Shown here: one piece after another, positions 9,301 through 18,472 of the stretch
How positions within the stretch are numbered: the first letter of the stretch is position 1
How the letters are laid out: each line of letters begins with the position of its first letter
Source of the DNA: Clostridium acetobutylicum ATCC 824
Lineage (GTDB): Bacteria > Bacillota > Clostridia > Clostridiales > Clostridiaceae
DNA length: 64,000 bases
Reading direction: 5' to 3'
Assembly (NCBI RefSeq): GCF_000008765.1
Contig: NC_003030.1
Coordinates: 2,018,001 to 2,082,000, forward strand
Notes under the pieces: generated by a model
What the model was told of the DNA's origin: nothing
What the model saw: the letters and a program-made list of their open reading frames with translations, nothing else
Database searches by the model: none
Made by a program: the position numbers and the translations under genes

Positions 9301-10527
9301 ACCTTCTATTGTTGCATCCTGTATATCCGCATTAGTTACAACGAGCTTATTTACACTTTCTCTATCTATTTTTGCATTTGTAATACTTGCATCAGCCACT
9401 TGTAAAGTACCAACTTGTGCATTTCCAATTTGTGCTGATGTTATACTTACATTAGTTACTTTAGTCCAGTCTACACTGCTTATAGCATTAGAAGTCACGG
9501 TATTATCAGAATTTGTTATTTGTTCAACTGTGTCGCTAGTATTATCAAATCTTTTTATTAAGTCTTCTACATTTTCCAATGTGTTTGAAACTTCTGCAGT
9601 ATTTTTTTCAGGCTCTTCTGGATAGATTTCCAGCTTCTTTATGCGCTGATTATCTTTTATTCTTTTATTCTTACTTAATAAAGTTATACTATCGCCTAAC
9701 CCGTAGTCTAATATTTTATAATCTTCGCTCAAGTTTGCTAGATCTGCAATACTAACACTATAGGATTTTTTAGGCTTACTGAGTTCCGAAAGCCTTTCTG
9801 TTGCATCATCCTTTAAATCTTGTGCTATTGTATAACGATTATCTACCCAATAAGCTTTTAGAATCTTCTTAGTGTATTGATAATTACTAACATAGTTATC
9901 TCCGTTATTTGCGCTCTCTATAGTTAAATTATTAGCGCCAATAGGAATTATTTGAGTAACATAATCATTTGTGTCACTTTGTAAATTTAGTTGCCTTAAG
10001 TTTAATTCATCTGAAAAATAAGTGCCTTTGTCACTTCCAATACTCTGATAAATTAAAACTTCTTTATTAATAGCATTAAAAGCTATTTCACAGTGATACA
10101 TTGATTGTATTTCTTGCAGTACATCATACACAGAGCACTGTTTTTTTATTATGTTTCTCTTTCTGATTACATCACAATATCCAACATGCCATGTAGTATT
10201 GACCATTGCCAAATTTGCTGTTGCTTCACAGTTTCCTTGAGTTTGATTTATGTTGTCTATTAAAGTACCTTTTAACTCTTCAACATTAACTTCACAAACA
10301 ACCTCTTTATAATCATCTTCGCTTATGTTTATTTGCTTTATAACATATTCGTTTTCTAGATTATTACGTATATAGTATTCTTCCTGGATAATTTCATAGG
10401 CAGGATCATTTCTGGATATAGAAAAAGAGAGAATATCTAGTTTATTGATTTCTCTCTCTAATTTTAAGTCCTTATAATCTGCGATATTTCCTATTTTATT
10501 TTTTTGTGTATCTAATAGTAATAGCAT
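6316..10527 (-). CDS. Tail fibre / tail-associated baseplate protein with C-terminal S74-like chaperone domain
   Basis: Predicted host-contact protein at the tail tip. Residues 1-350 match the N-terminal region of phage minor structural proteins that attach to Dit (LEREINKLDILSFSI). Residues about 360-520 hold a run of short beta-helix-like repeats of the ATI/ASI/AKI type. Two carbohydrate-binding-like modules follow (around NTAFNGLDHWG and NGNFLKGAIPG). The end (FKHRQFHWKEDGRHQELGY, about residue 1335) resembles the peptidase S74 intramolecular chaperone, then a coiled coil. S74 domains trimerise fibres and self-cleave. The start follows AAGGAGG. Confidence 0.85.
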   Translation of the reverse strand: MLLLLDTQKNKIGNIADYKDLKLEREINKLDILSFSISRNDPAYEIIQEEYYIRNNLENEYVIKQINISEDDYKEVVCEVNVEELKGTLIDNINQTQGNCEATANLAMVNTTWHVGYCDVIRKRNIIKKQCSVYDVLQEIQSMYHCEIAFNAINKEVLIYQSIGSDKGTYFSDELNLRQLNLQSDTNDYVTQIIPIGANNLTIESANNGDNYVSNYQYTKKILKAYWVDNRYTIAQDLKDDATERLSELSKPKKSYSVSIADLANLSEDYKILDYGLGDSITLLSKNKRIKDNQRIKKLEIYPEEPEKNTAEVSNTLENVEDLIKRFDNTSDTVEQITNSDNTVTSNAISSVDWTKVTNVSITSAQIGNAQVGTLQVADASITNAKIDRESVNKLVVTNADIQDATIEGAKIKEATITSANIQDEAVNESKINHAFIDKLDSTYATIKNLDVASANVDNLKVSVGTIMDLTTNTLKSQIITADNIKTNTITAGSGIIAQGAIGSAEISELDASLIRSGKLDTSLITVVSGDNHLNITGSKIQFFDTDSSNKLFERICIGDVNGDKSDYGMVLRAKNGTTTLFDVDGITKEGFTDGYGKLDNNSLDPKKIDIEKVVTSINGAVTKIDGSSITVDNQTLSARFSSITENLDNMQIGGTNVLRNTAFNGLDHWGVTGVQGCATVSTDNKYNQNNSVCINITGATSNVYGGISQNLSNQVIPGETYVLSFYLMCPDLSKFTSDLRIYFPQYDTSNNLLDTWAQVGDIVSSQLTQGVWKKYVYPIKFNSAFKTANLNIDFSMNGLVYLNSLKLEKGNKTTDWSPSPLDIESSISSVSSQVTETANAIGFNLNTQTWDTTDNYSSFKDIQTFIQANHGKITSSVSETDIEASIGNINIGINNLIHNGNFLKGAIPGSTTAPNYWGFWGNPEIYGEQGQGPYILTGTLYIGHQIYNSGISQELTDILEPNTTYTIVFNSSKESVNGVYNQMEYYDSNKNCIGTTKFDYDYSKPNTPQSFTFTTPASFVAVDFAHGGTAQVWRSGYLTSIGNVVLVEGTKAPSSFVYNLDDIQKQIDQNTSTISQQANLISTKVDVNGVISTIQQNPTSVQYAFNQINSAMIQIDGAGLHIGNGGIEIKNKSGNIVFNTDSNGDLNMRGTLSQYDSNGQISTDIRNNAFNCYDWKSSGNFVGSLTASESDDGHLGVAVYSDNGDELYLGNFVGSAGRAVSLITISQLKQYPINFNGNMDLHNYNINNPGNLVQTQSDGFINYIRMHNGSNGAYMEVANVDHLYGINVWNSDISFKYAIADSTENALDIINRFKHRQFHWKEDGRHQELGYVSQELYAINPALVLSVPQKNGTVIMQPRDDMIIPYLSKSIQEEDAKVEQLKSKIISLENRILMLENQNKTA

Positions 10528-10558
10528 GCCTTACCTCCTTACTAGAATTAGTAAAGCT

Positions 10559-10933
10559 TTATTCTTCTATCATGCATTCTATTGCTTGTATTTCAAGTGG
10601 TGAAAATTGAACGTTGTTAATAATATCTAACTTAAATTTATGAATATCTATATCTGTTTTTATATCAAGCAATTCATTAAGATCTTTATTATATCCTTCT
10701 GCATCTGCAAGTTCAATTTTTCCTTTATCATCTATTGCTAATTTCCCATTATTATTTTTTTGACCATATTTATTAATAAGTTTTTCTTTTTCTTTTCTAA
10801 AAATTTTAAGCTCTTCTTCTATTTTATTTATATTTTTAGCTATAGCATAACTAGCTTTTATAGGTAGTTGCTTGTTAGATACTGTCCTTAAAGCGCTTAA
10901 GTTTTCTATTATCTTTCTATTACTTAGTTCCAT
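10559..10933 (-). CDS. Small phage protein, DUF1617-like (124 aa)
   Basis: A charged helical protein starting MELSNRKIIENLSALRTVSN and ending in acidic residues, located between the small tail gene and the fibre. Length, helical content and position fit DUF1617 proteins, whose function is unknown. Its start overlaps the previous gene by 14 nt and follows GTAGGAGGT. Confidence 0.6.
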   Translation of the reverse strand: MELSNRKIIENLSALRTVSNKQLPIKASYAIAKNINKIEEELKIFRKEKEKLINKYGQKNNNGKLAIDDKGKIELADAEGYNKDLNELLDIKTDIDIHKFKLDIINNVQFSPLEIQAIECMIEE

Positions 10934-11186
10934 TTGTATTACCTCCTACAGCATCTAGCTCTGTATATACTGTTGTATAAAAGCTTGCTATATCACTTTG
11001 GACTGCTGCTTTATTAGCCGAATATAAATCTTTATTTATTATGCTCACAGTCACACTAGGGTTGCCGTTTTCTGTTATGTTTGCACTAAAATATACAACT
11101 TGTTGAGTTATTTTATTATTGTTACTGTCGGTTGTTTCTACATTGCTATATCCGTTTAAATTTACTGATCTTGTTAAGTTTAACAT
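10920..11186 (-). CDS. Small tail-region protein (88 aa)
   Basis: Starts MLNLTRSVNLNGYSNVETTD after GAAGGGAAG. It is beta-rich in its first half and helical near the end. No family is firmly recognised. It lies in the tail-tip block directly after the Dit-like gene, and its leader repeats an 18-bp sequence also found upstream of the holin gene. Confidence 0.65.
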   Translation of the reverse strand: MLNLTRSVNLNGYSNVETTDSNNNKITQQVVYFSANITENGNPSVTVSIINKDLYSANKAAVQSDIASFYTTVYTELDAVGGNTNGTK

Positions 11187-11204
11187 TTTAAAACTTCCCT
11201 TCTA

Positions 11205-12413
11205 TTAGTTAAATCGTGGTTTATAAGATATTGTTGCACTTGCATTGTTATCATTTAAATTTATTATGTTTGTTCCAGGTGCTAATTTAGGGAACTCCCA
11301 AAAATCAGCCTCAGCGAATTTATTAGCTGTTGGAAGATAGTCCAAGTCCCTTGAGTAGAAGCAATTAACTTTTTCAACTAAACTTCCAATTGTAGGAGTA
11401 ATGCCCCAAACACCACCACTGCCTTGATGGTTTATATATAAGAATTCAATAATGTTCCACCCGGAGCTTAAGTTTAAAGTCACTGATGGATAACCTGCAT
11501 TACCTGTTTCAGGCGCTTCTGCTGTATCATTGCTGTACACACTGTCACCATTAAGGTATAGATTAACACCATCATCATGTTCGAATTTAAATGTAATACT
11601 TTTTGAATTGCTAACATATAGCGCAGTTCTTATACTTGCATAATAATTAGTTACATTGTCATTTATTAATGTTGCTCCATCGGTTAAAAGTGATTGGTTG
11701 TAAGGAGAAATAGATTTATTTATATTGGATTTCTGAGGTATTATTTTTGGATAAAAAAGCTCCGGATCATTAGCAAGTGCAATATTCCATCTCTTAAATA
11801 TCCATTTATTTTCGCCTGTATCTTCTGTTACCCAATGGTCTAAATCCGGCTCATATATAAGCTTTTTTTCTCCATCTATAGTGACTGGAATATCTTTTTT
11901 AAGATATAAAAGTCTTATCGTCGTATCTGTAATACCATCAATATAAACATAGGAGGTATCAACTGGTTCAGTAATGGTTATAATTGCTGGCGTTTTTTCT
12001 GTGCCTTCTACATTTACAGTTGTACTACCTTTAAAGTCCTGATTTATTGGAGTTTTATAAGCATAATCGGTATTAAAAGTACACGTTAGAGTTAATTTAT
12101 TAAGTACTATACCTTTTGCTATTGAAGTACTTTCTAATATACAATCATAAAATAGACCAATGTCTTCTATTTCTAATGTGCATTTTTTTAAGTCATATAT
12201 TAACTTGCTGCATTTAATATATGCATCTGTTCTATCCTCACCTATAACTTGTATTTCAGCTGTTGTTTTTTTATATTGAAGCTGCTGGTTATATAAACTT
12301 GGAGAAATAGAATTTCTAAGCCATTCTTCACTATTAACAATTGTTGCCGGTTGAGGGTCCCACTTAAGGAGACGTGCTCCATAATTTTGTATATCTATTC
12401 CATTAATTTTCAC
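11205..12413 (-). CDS. Distal tail protein (Dit-like) with inserted PA14-like sugar-binding region
   Basis: The N-terminus (MKINGIDIQNYGARLLKWDP) and the first 140 residues fit the siphovirus Dit/ORF46 fold that joins the tail tube to the fibre. Residues about 245-350 carry FEHDDGVNLYLNGDSVY followed by GWNIIEFLYINHQG, a pattern typical of PA14-type modules. The gene lies directly after the tape measure, as expected. The added module makes it an evolved Dit that may also touch cell-surface glycans. Confidence 0.8.
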   Translation of the reverse strand: MKINGIDIQNYGARLLKWDPQPATIVNSEEWLRNSISPSLYNQQLQYKKTTAEIQVIGEDRTDAYIKCSKLIYDLKKCTLEIEDIGLFYDCILESTSIAKGIVLNKLTLTCTFNTDYAYKTPINQDFKGSTTVNVEGTEKTPAIITITEPVDTSYVYIDGITDTTIRLLYLKKDIPVTIDGEKKLIYEPDLDHWVTEDTGENKWIFKRWNIALANDPELFYPKIIPQKSNINKSISPYNQSLLTDGATLINDNVTNYYASIRTALYVSNSKSITFKFEHDDGVNLYLNGDSVYSNDTAEAPETGNAGYPSVTLNLSSGWNIIEFLYINHQGSGGVWGITPTIGSLVEKVNCFYSRDLDYLPTANKFAEADFWEFPKLAPGTNIINLNDNNASATISYKPRFN

Positions 12414-12414
12414 A

Positions 12415-15400
12415 CTATCTCATCCCCTTGAATTTTCTTGCTATTTTATTGCTAACCACTGGTGTAACGGCTTCTCCTATTTGTCTGCTATCCAAATAAA
12501 TTGGTGATTTAACTATTATAGTTTCAGCATGTCCATAACCACCACTGTTAGTAGTGTTACCTACATAATTATTAGTAGTGTTGTATGTGTTACCAGATAC
12601 ATCTGGTATTGATATTTTAGTACTTTTAATTGTATTTAGTAAGCTCTTGAAGTTATCCATTACACTAGATGTATTTTTATTGTTTAAAACAGTTTCTCCT
12701 CCATTGAAATATACCCACTCAGGGCCTTCTTCACCTGTTAGGTGCCAACCTTTGGATGCATTGTCTGTTCCAGTTTTATATCCAATATAAGATGAATTAT
12801 TCCAATTTGGAATTGCGAATGGAGTTTTATATCTGTCTGCAATATATCTTATAGCAGCAACTGCATTGTCTAAGCCATTTAGAATGTTCCCAAACCCATT
12901 CTTTGCGTACTCTCTGAATGTTGATGGTAGCATTTGCATAAGTCCTGTTGCAAATTCTCCGCCTACACCAATATTATTTATTAATCCTGCATCACCAGTT
13001 CCCATTGTTCCAGGATTACCACTTTCTCTACTTGTTATCATTTCTAGTGCAGGCAACCAACTTAAAGGCTCTCCATCTATACTAAGAGCTGCAGCTAAAA
13101 TAGAAGATATGTTTCCACCGGCTACTTGTACATTTCCAGTTAAATTTCCTAACCATTTTTTTATAAAACCGCCTAAATTTTTAGATTGAATACCGTTCAT
13201 AAGCCCTTGACCAACCATGGTACCAGTCCAAAACAGCTTTCTTGAAGGACTGTGTATATCAAATCCCTCATTGAATGCCTTTGTAACTTTATCGGTTAAA
13301 TCTTTTACTATATTTGTGAGATTGCCCTCCGATTGTTGAATACCTGCTCCGATTGAATTTACTGCTTCTGCTCCATAATTTGAACAACTATTTGCAAAAT
13401 TATGAAGCATATTCCCTGCTGTATTTGTTATATTGTTTAATGCATTATATATTGCTCCGGAATTATTTTGTAGCCCGCTTTGAACACTTGAATCAGTCTT
13501 TACACCGTGAGTTATTGCATTAGTAGCAAATGTATTTAAGTTATTATTTAATGTATCTGTTATATTTTTTTGAGCATTTACAACATCTTGAGACTTATTA
13601 TTTATACCGTTTTTTATGCTTGTATCTGTATTAAGTCCATGATTTATAGCGTTGCTGGCAAATGTACTCATATTAGTATTTAATCTATCTGTTAAATTTC
13701 CTAATGACTCTGTTGCAACACCAGCGTTTTGTGTGATACCTGCCCCTAAGTTCTGTATATTCTTCTTTCCATAGCTTATATATCTAGTTGCAGTAACATT
13801 CATTGTGTCATTAAGCTTATTTGTCATATTGTTAAGGGGATTTATAGCATAATCTAACGAATTTGTTAAGCCTTTTCCAAAGCTAGTATTTAAATTCTGG
13901 CCATATTGTTCTGTAGTCTTGAGCTTATCACTATCTGCTGTCATTGCAGGTGCAGAACCACCTGTTTTTTGCATTTGCTCAACAATTTTTTGACTATCAT
14001 TATGAGGAATTACCTGTTCTCCCCCATTGAACCACATCAATTCAGCGCCTTGTTCACCAACCCAGTGCCATCCTTGAGGTGCGTTTTCTGTTCCAGTTGC
14101 AAAGCCATCTCCACTTAATATTTTGCATAGCTCATTCGCTGCTCCAACAGCACCTTTTTGAATTTTTGCGATTATTGGATGCTTATCAATCCACTTTTGC
14201 GCCTCAACCATTTTGTCTTGTATTGTTTTATTAATTTGATCCCATGCATTCCCAATATCTTTCCCTAACTGGTCAAAAGTAGTAGAAATATCTCTCTCTA
14301 GTTTTTGCCACGGGCTAAGCATTTGTCCTGTTGATGTGTTCATGTCCCAAATTGCACCTTGGTTCATTTCACCAACTTTTTTTATAACACCTTGTTTCAT
14401 ATCGTCTGCTTTGTTTATAGATTCGTCTCTTTGGCGCTTAGCTTCCTTAATCATATCATCTGCTTGCTGTGCTGTTATTTGATGTGTACCATCACGTAGT
14501 TGTATTATATTTGCTAATTGGTCATTATATTGTTTGTTTGCAGCATCCACCGCACCTTTACGTGCCTTTTCTGCATTTTGAACAGTGTCACTCGCCTGTT
14601 GCTCCGTTATATTCTTGTTATAATCTTTTAAACGTTGCATAATAATTTTACTATCAACTTCGCTTTTGGAAAGAATTTGAACACCGTTTTTTTGCATAGT
14701 ATCTCGTATTTGGTTAATCTGTTGCCACTCTTGAGCATTTACACTTCTGTGTTGACTACTTGCATTTTGATATATTTGTAGTATCTGCTGTTCATAAGCG
14801 GATGTTACAGCCTTTTGGTCTCTAGCACCTCTTTGGATGTTAAATAGTATTGCTTGTTGTTCATCATTTGAAATAGAGGTACTCTTTGAAAATAAGTTCT
14901 GTAAAGTTTTAGTTTCATCCTGTGCTCTTTTATCTGTAGCAGAATTAACCATATTAGTCATTTGGTCATACTTGGATTTTATTTGACTAACTTGGCTCTG
15001 TGTTATACCAACGCTATTGGTCATAGTATCCTTAAGGTTCTTTATTATTGCATCCTTTTGTTGCAAAGTCAGACCATCTGTTTGGTGCAATAGGTCTTTG
15101 TATGCATTTACTATAGTATCCTTGTTTTCTGCTGTAAGAGTGTTAGTATTGTCAACTATATCAGTAAACATTTTAATTCTATTAGATTTAAATTCATCAT
15201 TAAAACCTGTAGAACTGTTAACTATGTCGCTAAAATTTTTAATTACTGTATTCTTTGTTTGTGTTGTGAATTTATCAGAATTTATATACATATCTTCTTC
15301 TGTTTTTGTAACAGAATCGTTAAGTTTTTCATACGCTCCAACAGCTTTTTTAGTAGAGTCTGAAATTTTAGTTACGGAGGTTTCAACCTGACCTGCCATA

Positions 15401-17874
15401 GTCGCACTTGAAGCAGAGATATTGCCATTTTTTACTTGTACATCATCAGCAAAAAGGTCTATTGTAGGAATTGTATTATCTGTAAGTTTCTTATGGACTT
15501 CATAGCCAACAAACCCAAGTGCTCCTATCGCAGCAACCGCAATAGCGATAGGGGCTGCTAATCCTACTGCTGCTCCTCCAAGTGCTGTTGCTCCGCCTTC
15601 TGCTGCCCCAAGTCCTCCTGCTGCTGCTCCTGCTTCTGCTCCTAAACCTCCTGCTGCTTCCGCTGCTCCGCCAGTTGCAGCTCCAAGTCCTTCGATTGTT
15701 CCTGCTGCTGTTCCTGCTTCGCCTGCTGTTGTTGCAATTTTACCGCCTAGACCTTCTGTTTTCTCTGCCGCATTACCTAATTTACCAGCAGTTTCTTCTG
15801 TTTCTTTGCCTAAATCTTTTACTGCGTCTGTTGCTTTACCTGTCTTTTTAGTAGATTCTTCTACATCTTTTTCTAAATCTTTTGCTTTAGATCTAGAATT
15901 TTCTAGTGTATTTGAGTTACTTTGTTTAGCTTTTGTATTTAGTTCCGTAGCTGCTGTGTTCTCTGCTTCTGCTTTTGTATTATTGTTAATTGTCTGAGTA
16001 TTAGTTGCCACAGAACTAGTATTTTCTGCTTCTGCTTTTGTATTATCCTTTAAACCTTTTTCTATTAGCTTTTTACCGAACCAGTCACTTAGTTTGCCTA
16101 ATCCGTTAATTATTTTCCCTAATCCTTTTGTTGTTTTACCAATAAGGGAAAGTGCTGGACCACCTACAGCTATTAAAGCACCAATTTCTATTATGTTCTT
16201 TTTAGTAGCATCATCTAATTTGCTAAAAGCATTAACACCGTTCGTAACTTCTTTAACTACTGGTATAACCGATGGAAGAACATCTTCCCCAAATGCTACG
16301 CCTAATGCGTGTACAGACTCTTCTAATTCTTTAAAATTGTTTTTAGAAGTATTCTTCATACTGTCAGACAATTTTTTAACTTCACCCGTTGCATTATTAG
16401 CATGATCGGATAAATCTTTTAAGTATCCGCCACCTTTATTGAGTAATACATTCCAACTTGCTAAACTTTCCTTTCCGAAAATAGTTGCAATAGCAGCCTG
16501 CTTTTGTTCATTAGTCCAACCCGCCATTTTTCCATTCATTTCGTTTATGATAGTAGTAAGGTCTTTCATATTACCCTTGCTGTCGAATGCACTAAATTTT
16601 AGTTCATCCAATGCAACTTTCATTTTCTTTGTTGGTTTTGTTAAATTAACTAAGCCTGCTTGTAATGAAGTAGCTGCTGTGCCTGCATCTATACCATTCG
16701 ATTGAAGTTCTCCTATTGCTGCCGCTGTTTCAGCCATTGGTTGTTTTAATGCACTTGCCGTAGGTCCAACGGTGCTAAAAGATTCACTAAGGCTTATTAC
16801 ACTTGCTTTAGTATGGTTTGCAATATAAGCAAATGTATCAGCCATATGTGCCATGTTTGATGTTGTTTCCGATGCATTATCGGTTTTCATTTTATACGCT
16901 TCAAGGGATGATCCTAAGCCATCAACTACGGGTGCGAGTTCTTCATTTGCTCCTCTTGCTGTATTTAATGCTATACCCATTGCCTCAAGCGATTCACTTC
17001 CACTATAGCCATCCTTTACAAGTGTTAAGAGACCTTCGTTTATGTTATCAGTTGACTGTCCAAAATCTTTACTCCACTGTAAAGATGAATTTGACATTTG
17101 CGACATAACAGATTTTACATCTTCGCCCTTAGCGGCTATTTCCTTTTGTATGTCTGCCATTTGATGTTCGAAATCTGATGCAGCTTTAGTTGCTAGTCCT
17201 ACTCCTGCTACAAATGGTAATGTAAAGTGTGTGCTCATAGTAGATCCGACACTAACAAATCCTTCGCCAACCGTTTTTAGAGTTTTAGATGCAGTTCCAA
17301 GTTGCTTACCTGTTGCAAGCCAAACTGAATTTTGTTCTGCAATATGTTTATTTGTTGTAGCTAGTTCTGCTTGCATGGTTTTTAATTTTGCTTCTTGATT
17401 ACTAAGTTGTATAGTATAGCCATCTACGGATTTAGAAGCACTTCGTACTTTCTGTTCCGTCTGAGTATATTCTTTGTTTAATTCATCATAATCTTTTTTT
17501 AGCTTCTGAGTAGCTTCGGCATTTGCACCAAGCTCTTGCTTACTTTCTTCCCAAGCTGTTTTTGCAGATTCAACTTTTTCTTTTAATTCAAGCATTTTTT
17601 CAGAGTTCTCTTGAAGAGACTTCTTAGTTTTATCGAGTTGCTCCTGATAGCTTTTAACTATTTTATTTTGTGTCTCAATTTTCTCTCCAAGAGCCGATGC
17701 ATTACTTTTTAAAGCATCTACATTTTTTCCCCAATCCTTGAGCCCTGCAATACTTTCCTTAAAACCACTATCTATAATAGTTAGATTTCTTTTTAAGTTT
17801 TGCACTCCTTGAGTAAAGCTAGCATCTTCCATGCTTAAACGTATCGCTAAGTCTGCTATATCTTCTTGTGCCAT
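12415..17874 (-). CDS. Tail tape measure protein with C-terminal lytic transglycosylase domain
   Basis: At 1,819 residues this sets tail length and probably helps DNA cross the wall. The N-terminal 200 residues are coiled coil. The TP901-type core at about 225-560 includes MSNSSLQWSKDFGQS. An Ala/Gly-rich hydrophobic stretch lies near residues 735-790. Long helical Asn/Thr repeats precede an SLT-type domain near residues 1590-1690, with candidate catalytic Glu in MITSRESGNPG and the substrate motif GLMQMLPSTF. It is preceded by the G/GT chaperones, as in other siphoviruses. Long open frames on the opposite strand here are shadows of its composition. Confidence 0.92.
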   Translation of the reverse strand: MAQEDIADLAIRLSMEDASFTQGVQNLKRNLTIIDSGFKESIAGLKDWGKNVDALKSNASALGEKIETQNKIVKSYQEQLDKTKKSLQENSEKMLELKEKVESAKTAWEESKQELGANAEATQKLKKDYDELNKEYTQTEQKVRSASKSVDGYTIQLSNQEAKLKTMQAELATTNKHIAEQNSVWLATGKQLGTASKTLKTVGEGFVSVGSTMSTHFTLPFVAGVGLATKAASDFEHQMADIQKEIAAKGEDVKSVMSQMSNSSLQWSKDFGQSTDNINEGLLTLVKDGYSGSESLEAMGIALNTARGANEELAPVVDGLGSSLEAYKMKTDNASETTSNMAHMADTFAYIANHTKASVISLSESFSTVGPTASALKQPMAETAAAIGELQSNGIDAGTAATSLQAGLVNLTKPTKKMKVALDELKFSAFDSKGNMKDLTTIINEMNGKMAGWTNEQKQAAIATIFGKESLASWNVLLNKGGGYLKDLSDHANNATGEVKKLSDSMKNTSKNNFKELEESVHALGVAFGEDVLPSVIPVVKEVTNGVNAFSKLDDATKKNIIEIGALIAVGGPALSLIGKTTKGLGKIINGLGKLSDWFGKKLIEKGLKDNTKAEAENTSSVATNTQTINNNTKAEAENTAATELNTKAKQSNSNTLENSRSKAKDLEKDVEESTKKTGKATDAVKDLGKETEETAGKLGNAAEKTEGLGGKIATTAGEAGTAAGTIEGLGAATGGAAEAAGGLGAEAGAAAGGLGAAEGGATALGGAAVGLAAPIAIAVAAIGALGFVGYEVHKKLTDNTIPTIDLFADDVQVKNGNISASSATMAGQVETSVTKISDSTKKAVGAYEKLNDSVTKTEEDMYINSDKFTTQTKNTVIKNFSDIVNSSTGFNDEFKSNRIKMFTDIVDNTNTLTAENKDTIVNAYKDLLHQTDGLTLQQKDAIIKNLKDTMTNSVGITQSQVSQIKSKYDQMTNMVNSATDKRAQDETKTLQNLFSKSTSISNDEQQAILFNIQRGARDQKAVTSAYEQQILQIYQNASSQHRSVNAQEWQQINQIRDTMQKNGVQILSKSEVDSKIIMQRLKDYNKNITEQQASDTVQNAEKARKGAVDAANKQYNDQLANIIQLRDGTHQITAQQADDMIKEAKRQRDESINKADDMKQGVIKKVGEMNQGAIWDMNTSTGQMLSPWQKLERDISTTFDQLGKDIGNAWDQINKTIQDKMVEAQKWIDKHPIIAKIQKGAVGAANELCKILSGDGFATGTENAPQGWHWVGEQGAELMWFNGGEQVIPHNDSQKIVEQMQKTGGSAPAMTADSDKLKTTEQYGQNLNTSFGKGLTNSLDYAINPLNNMTNKLNDTMNVTATRYISYGKKNIQNLGAGITQNAGVATESLGNLTDRLNTNMSTFASNAINHGLNTDTSIKNGINNKSQDVVNAQKNITDTLNNNLNTFATNAITHGVKTDSSVQSGLQNNSGAIYNALNNITNTAGNMLHNFANSCSNYGAEAVNSIGAGIQQSEGNLTNIVKDLTDKVTKAFNEGFDIHSPSRKLFWTGTMVGQGLMNGIQSKNLGGFIKKWLGNLTGNVQVAGGNISSILAAALSIDGEPLSWLPALEMITSRESGNPGTMGTGDAGLINNIGVGGEFATGLMQMLPSTFREYAKNGFGNILNGLDNAVAAIRYIADRYKTPFAIPNWNNSSYIGYKTGTDNASKGWHLTGEEGPEWVYFNGGETVLNNKNTSSVMDNFKSLLNTIKSTKISIPDVSGNTYNTTNNYVGNTTNSGGYGHAETIIVKSPIYLDSRQIGEAVTPVVSNKIARKFKGMR

Positions 17875-17907
17875 GAATTAACCTCCTTTCTTCAAAAATA
17901 AAAAACG

Positions 17908-18116
17908 CTAAAATATTTCATTAGCGTATACAACTTTTTCTTCTTCGCTTTTAAGTCCATTAAATTCTCTATAATCTTCCCAAAGCAAAAAGAATTTTCT
18001 TGCTGTCATTTTCCAAAATTTTTCCTCCGGAATATTTAATTTTGTAGTTGCAATTATTAACAATCGTGTCCAAGGAAACCTACTATCTCCTACTTGTTTT
18101 CCTTGGTTCCCTCGTT
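17908..18116 (-). CDS. Tail assembly chaperone T extension, expressed by -1 frameshift
   Basis: This frame has no start of its own. It continues the G gene after a -1 slip at A AAA AAC (18120-18114). It adds 68 residues, RGNQGKQVGD... to ...YANEIF, and stops at TAG 17908. The segment FPWTRLLIIATTKLNIPEEK resembles T domains that bind the tape measure. The G-T fusion would be about 170 residues. The heptamer is in exact X XXY YYZ phase with the G frame. Confidence 0.85.
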
Positions 18117-18419
18117 TTTTTGTTCAGGTAGTGATCCCCATAACGCTTTAGCTAAATTTGATGTAACTGGAGTAAAGTCCGATGATGGAATTAGTGCTCC
18201 AACTTCTTTTTCTGTAATTTCCTCGTTTGCTTTTCTCATGGCAATCCATAAACAATGTCTCGCACCTTTTATTGATCTTATTGCTTCTAGTGCTTTTGTA
18301 GCGTCTCCATATTCTTCTTCTAAATCACATAAATCATTTAAATCAAAATACAGATTTACTTCTTTTCCGCCTATATTTGTTTTTACTCCTTCTTGCCTTA
18401 AATCTTTTATTTCACTCAT
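18090..18419 (-). CDS. Tail assembly chaperone G
   Basis: A 109-residue protein starting MSEIKDLRQEGVKTNIGGKE after GAAAGGAAG. It matches the G-type chaperones that coat the tape measure during tail assembly: DLCDLEEEYGDATKALEAIR is characteristic, and it lies between the tail tube and tape measure genes. The last seven residues are bypassed when ribosomes slip at the AAAAAAC heptamer. An upstream TTG at 18437 is part of the leader. Confidence 0.85.
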   Translation of the reverse strand: MSEIKDLRQEGVKTNIGGKEVNLYFDLNDLCDLEEEYGDATKALEAIRSIKGARHCLWIAMRKANEEITEKEVGALIPSSDFTPVTSNLAKALWGSLPEQKNEGTKENK

Positions 18420-18472
18420 TTTAAAACTTCCTTTCAAATTTTTATGTAAAAAAGAGGGTATTAACCCCTCTT

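Noticed and set aside
12415-14100. Duplicate tail genes suggested by repeated GWH(L/W)(T/V)GE(E/Q)G segments
   Set aside because: The repeats are internal to the tape measure protein at about residues 1270 and 1715 and are a normal feature of such proteins.
15582-15851. Leu-rich plus-strand frame that looks like a membrane protein
   Set aside because: It is the complement of the Ala/Gly/Glu low-complexity region of the tape measure protein.
12578-17108. Many open plus-strand frames antisense to the tape measure gene
   Set aside because: They lack ribosome sites, are Leu/Ser/Phe-rich as expected from the complement of Ala/Thr/Lys/Asn codons, and lie wholly within a well-supported gene.
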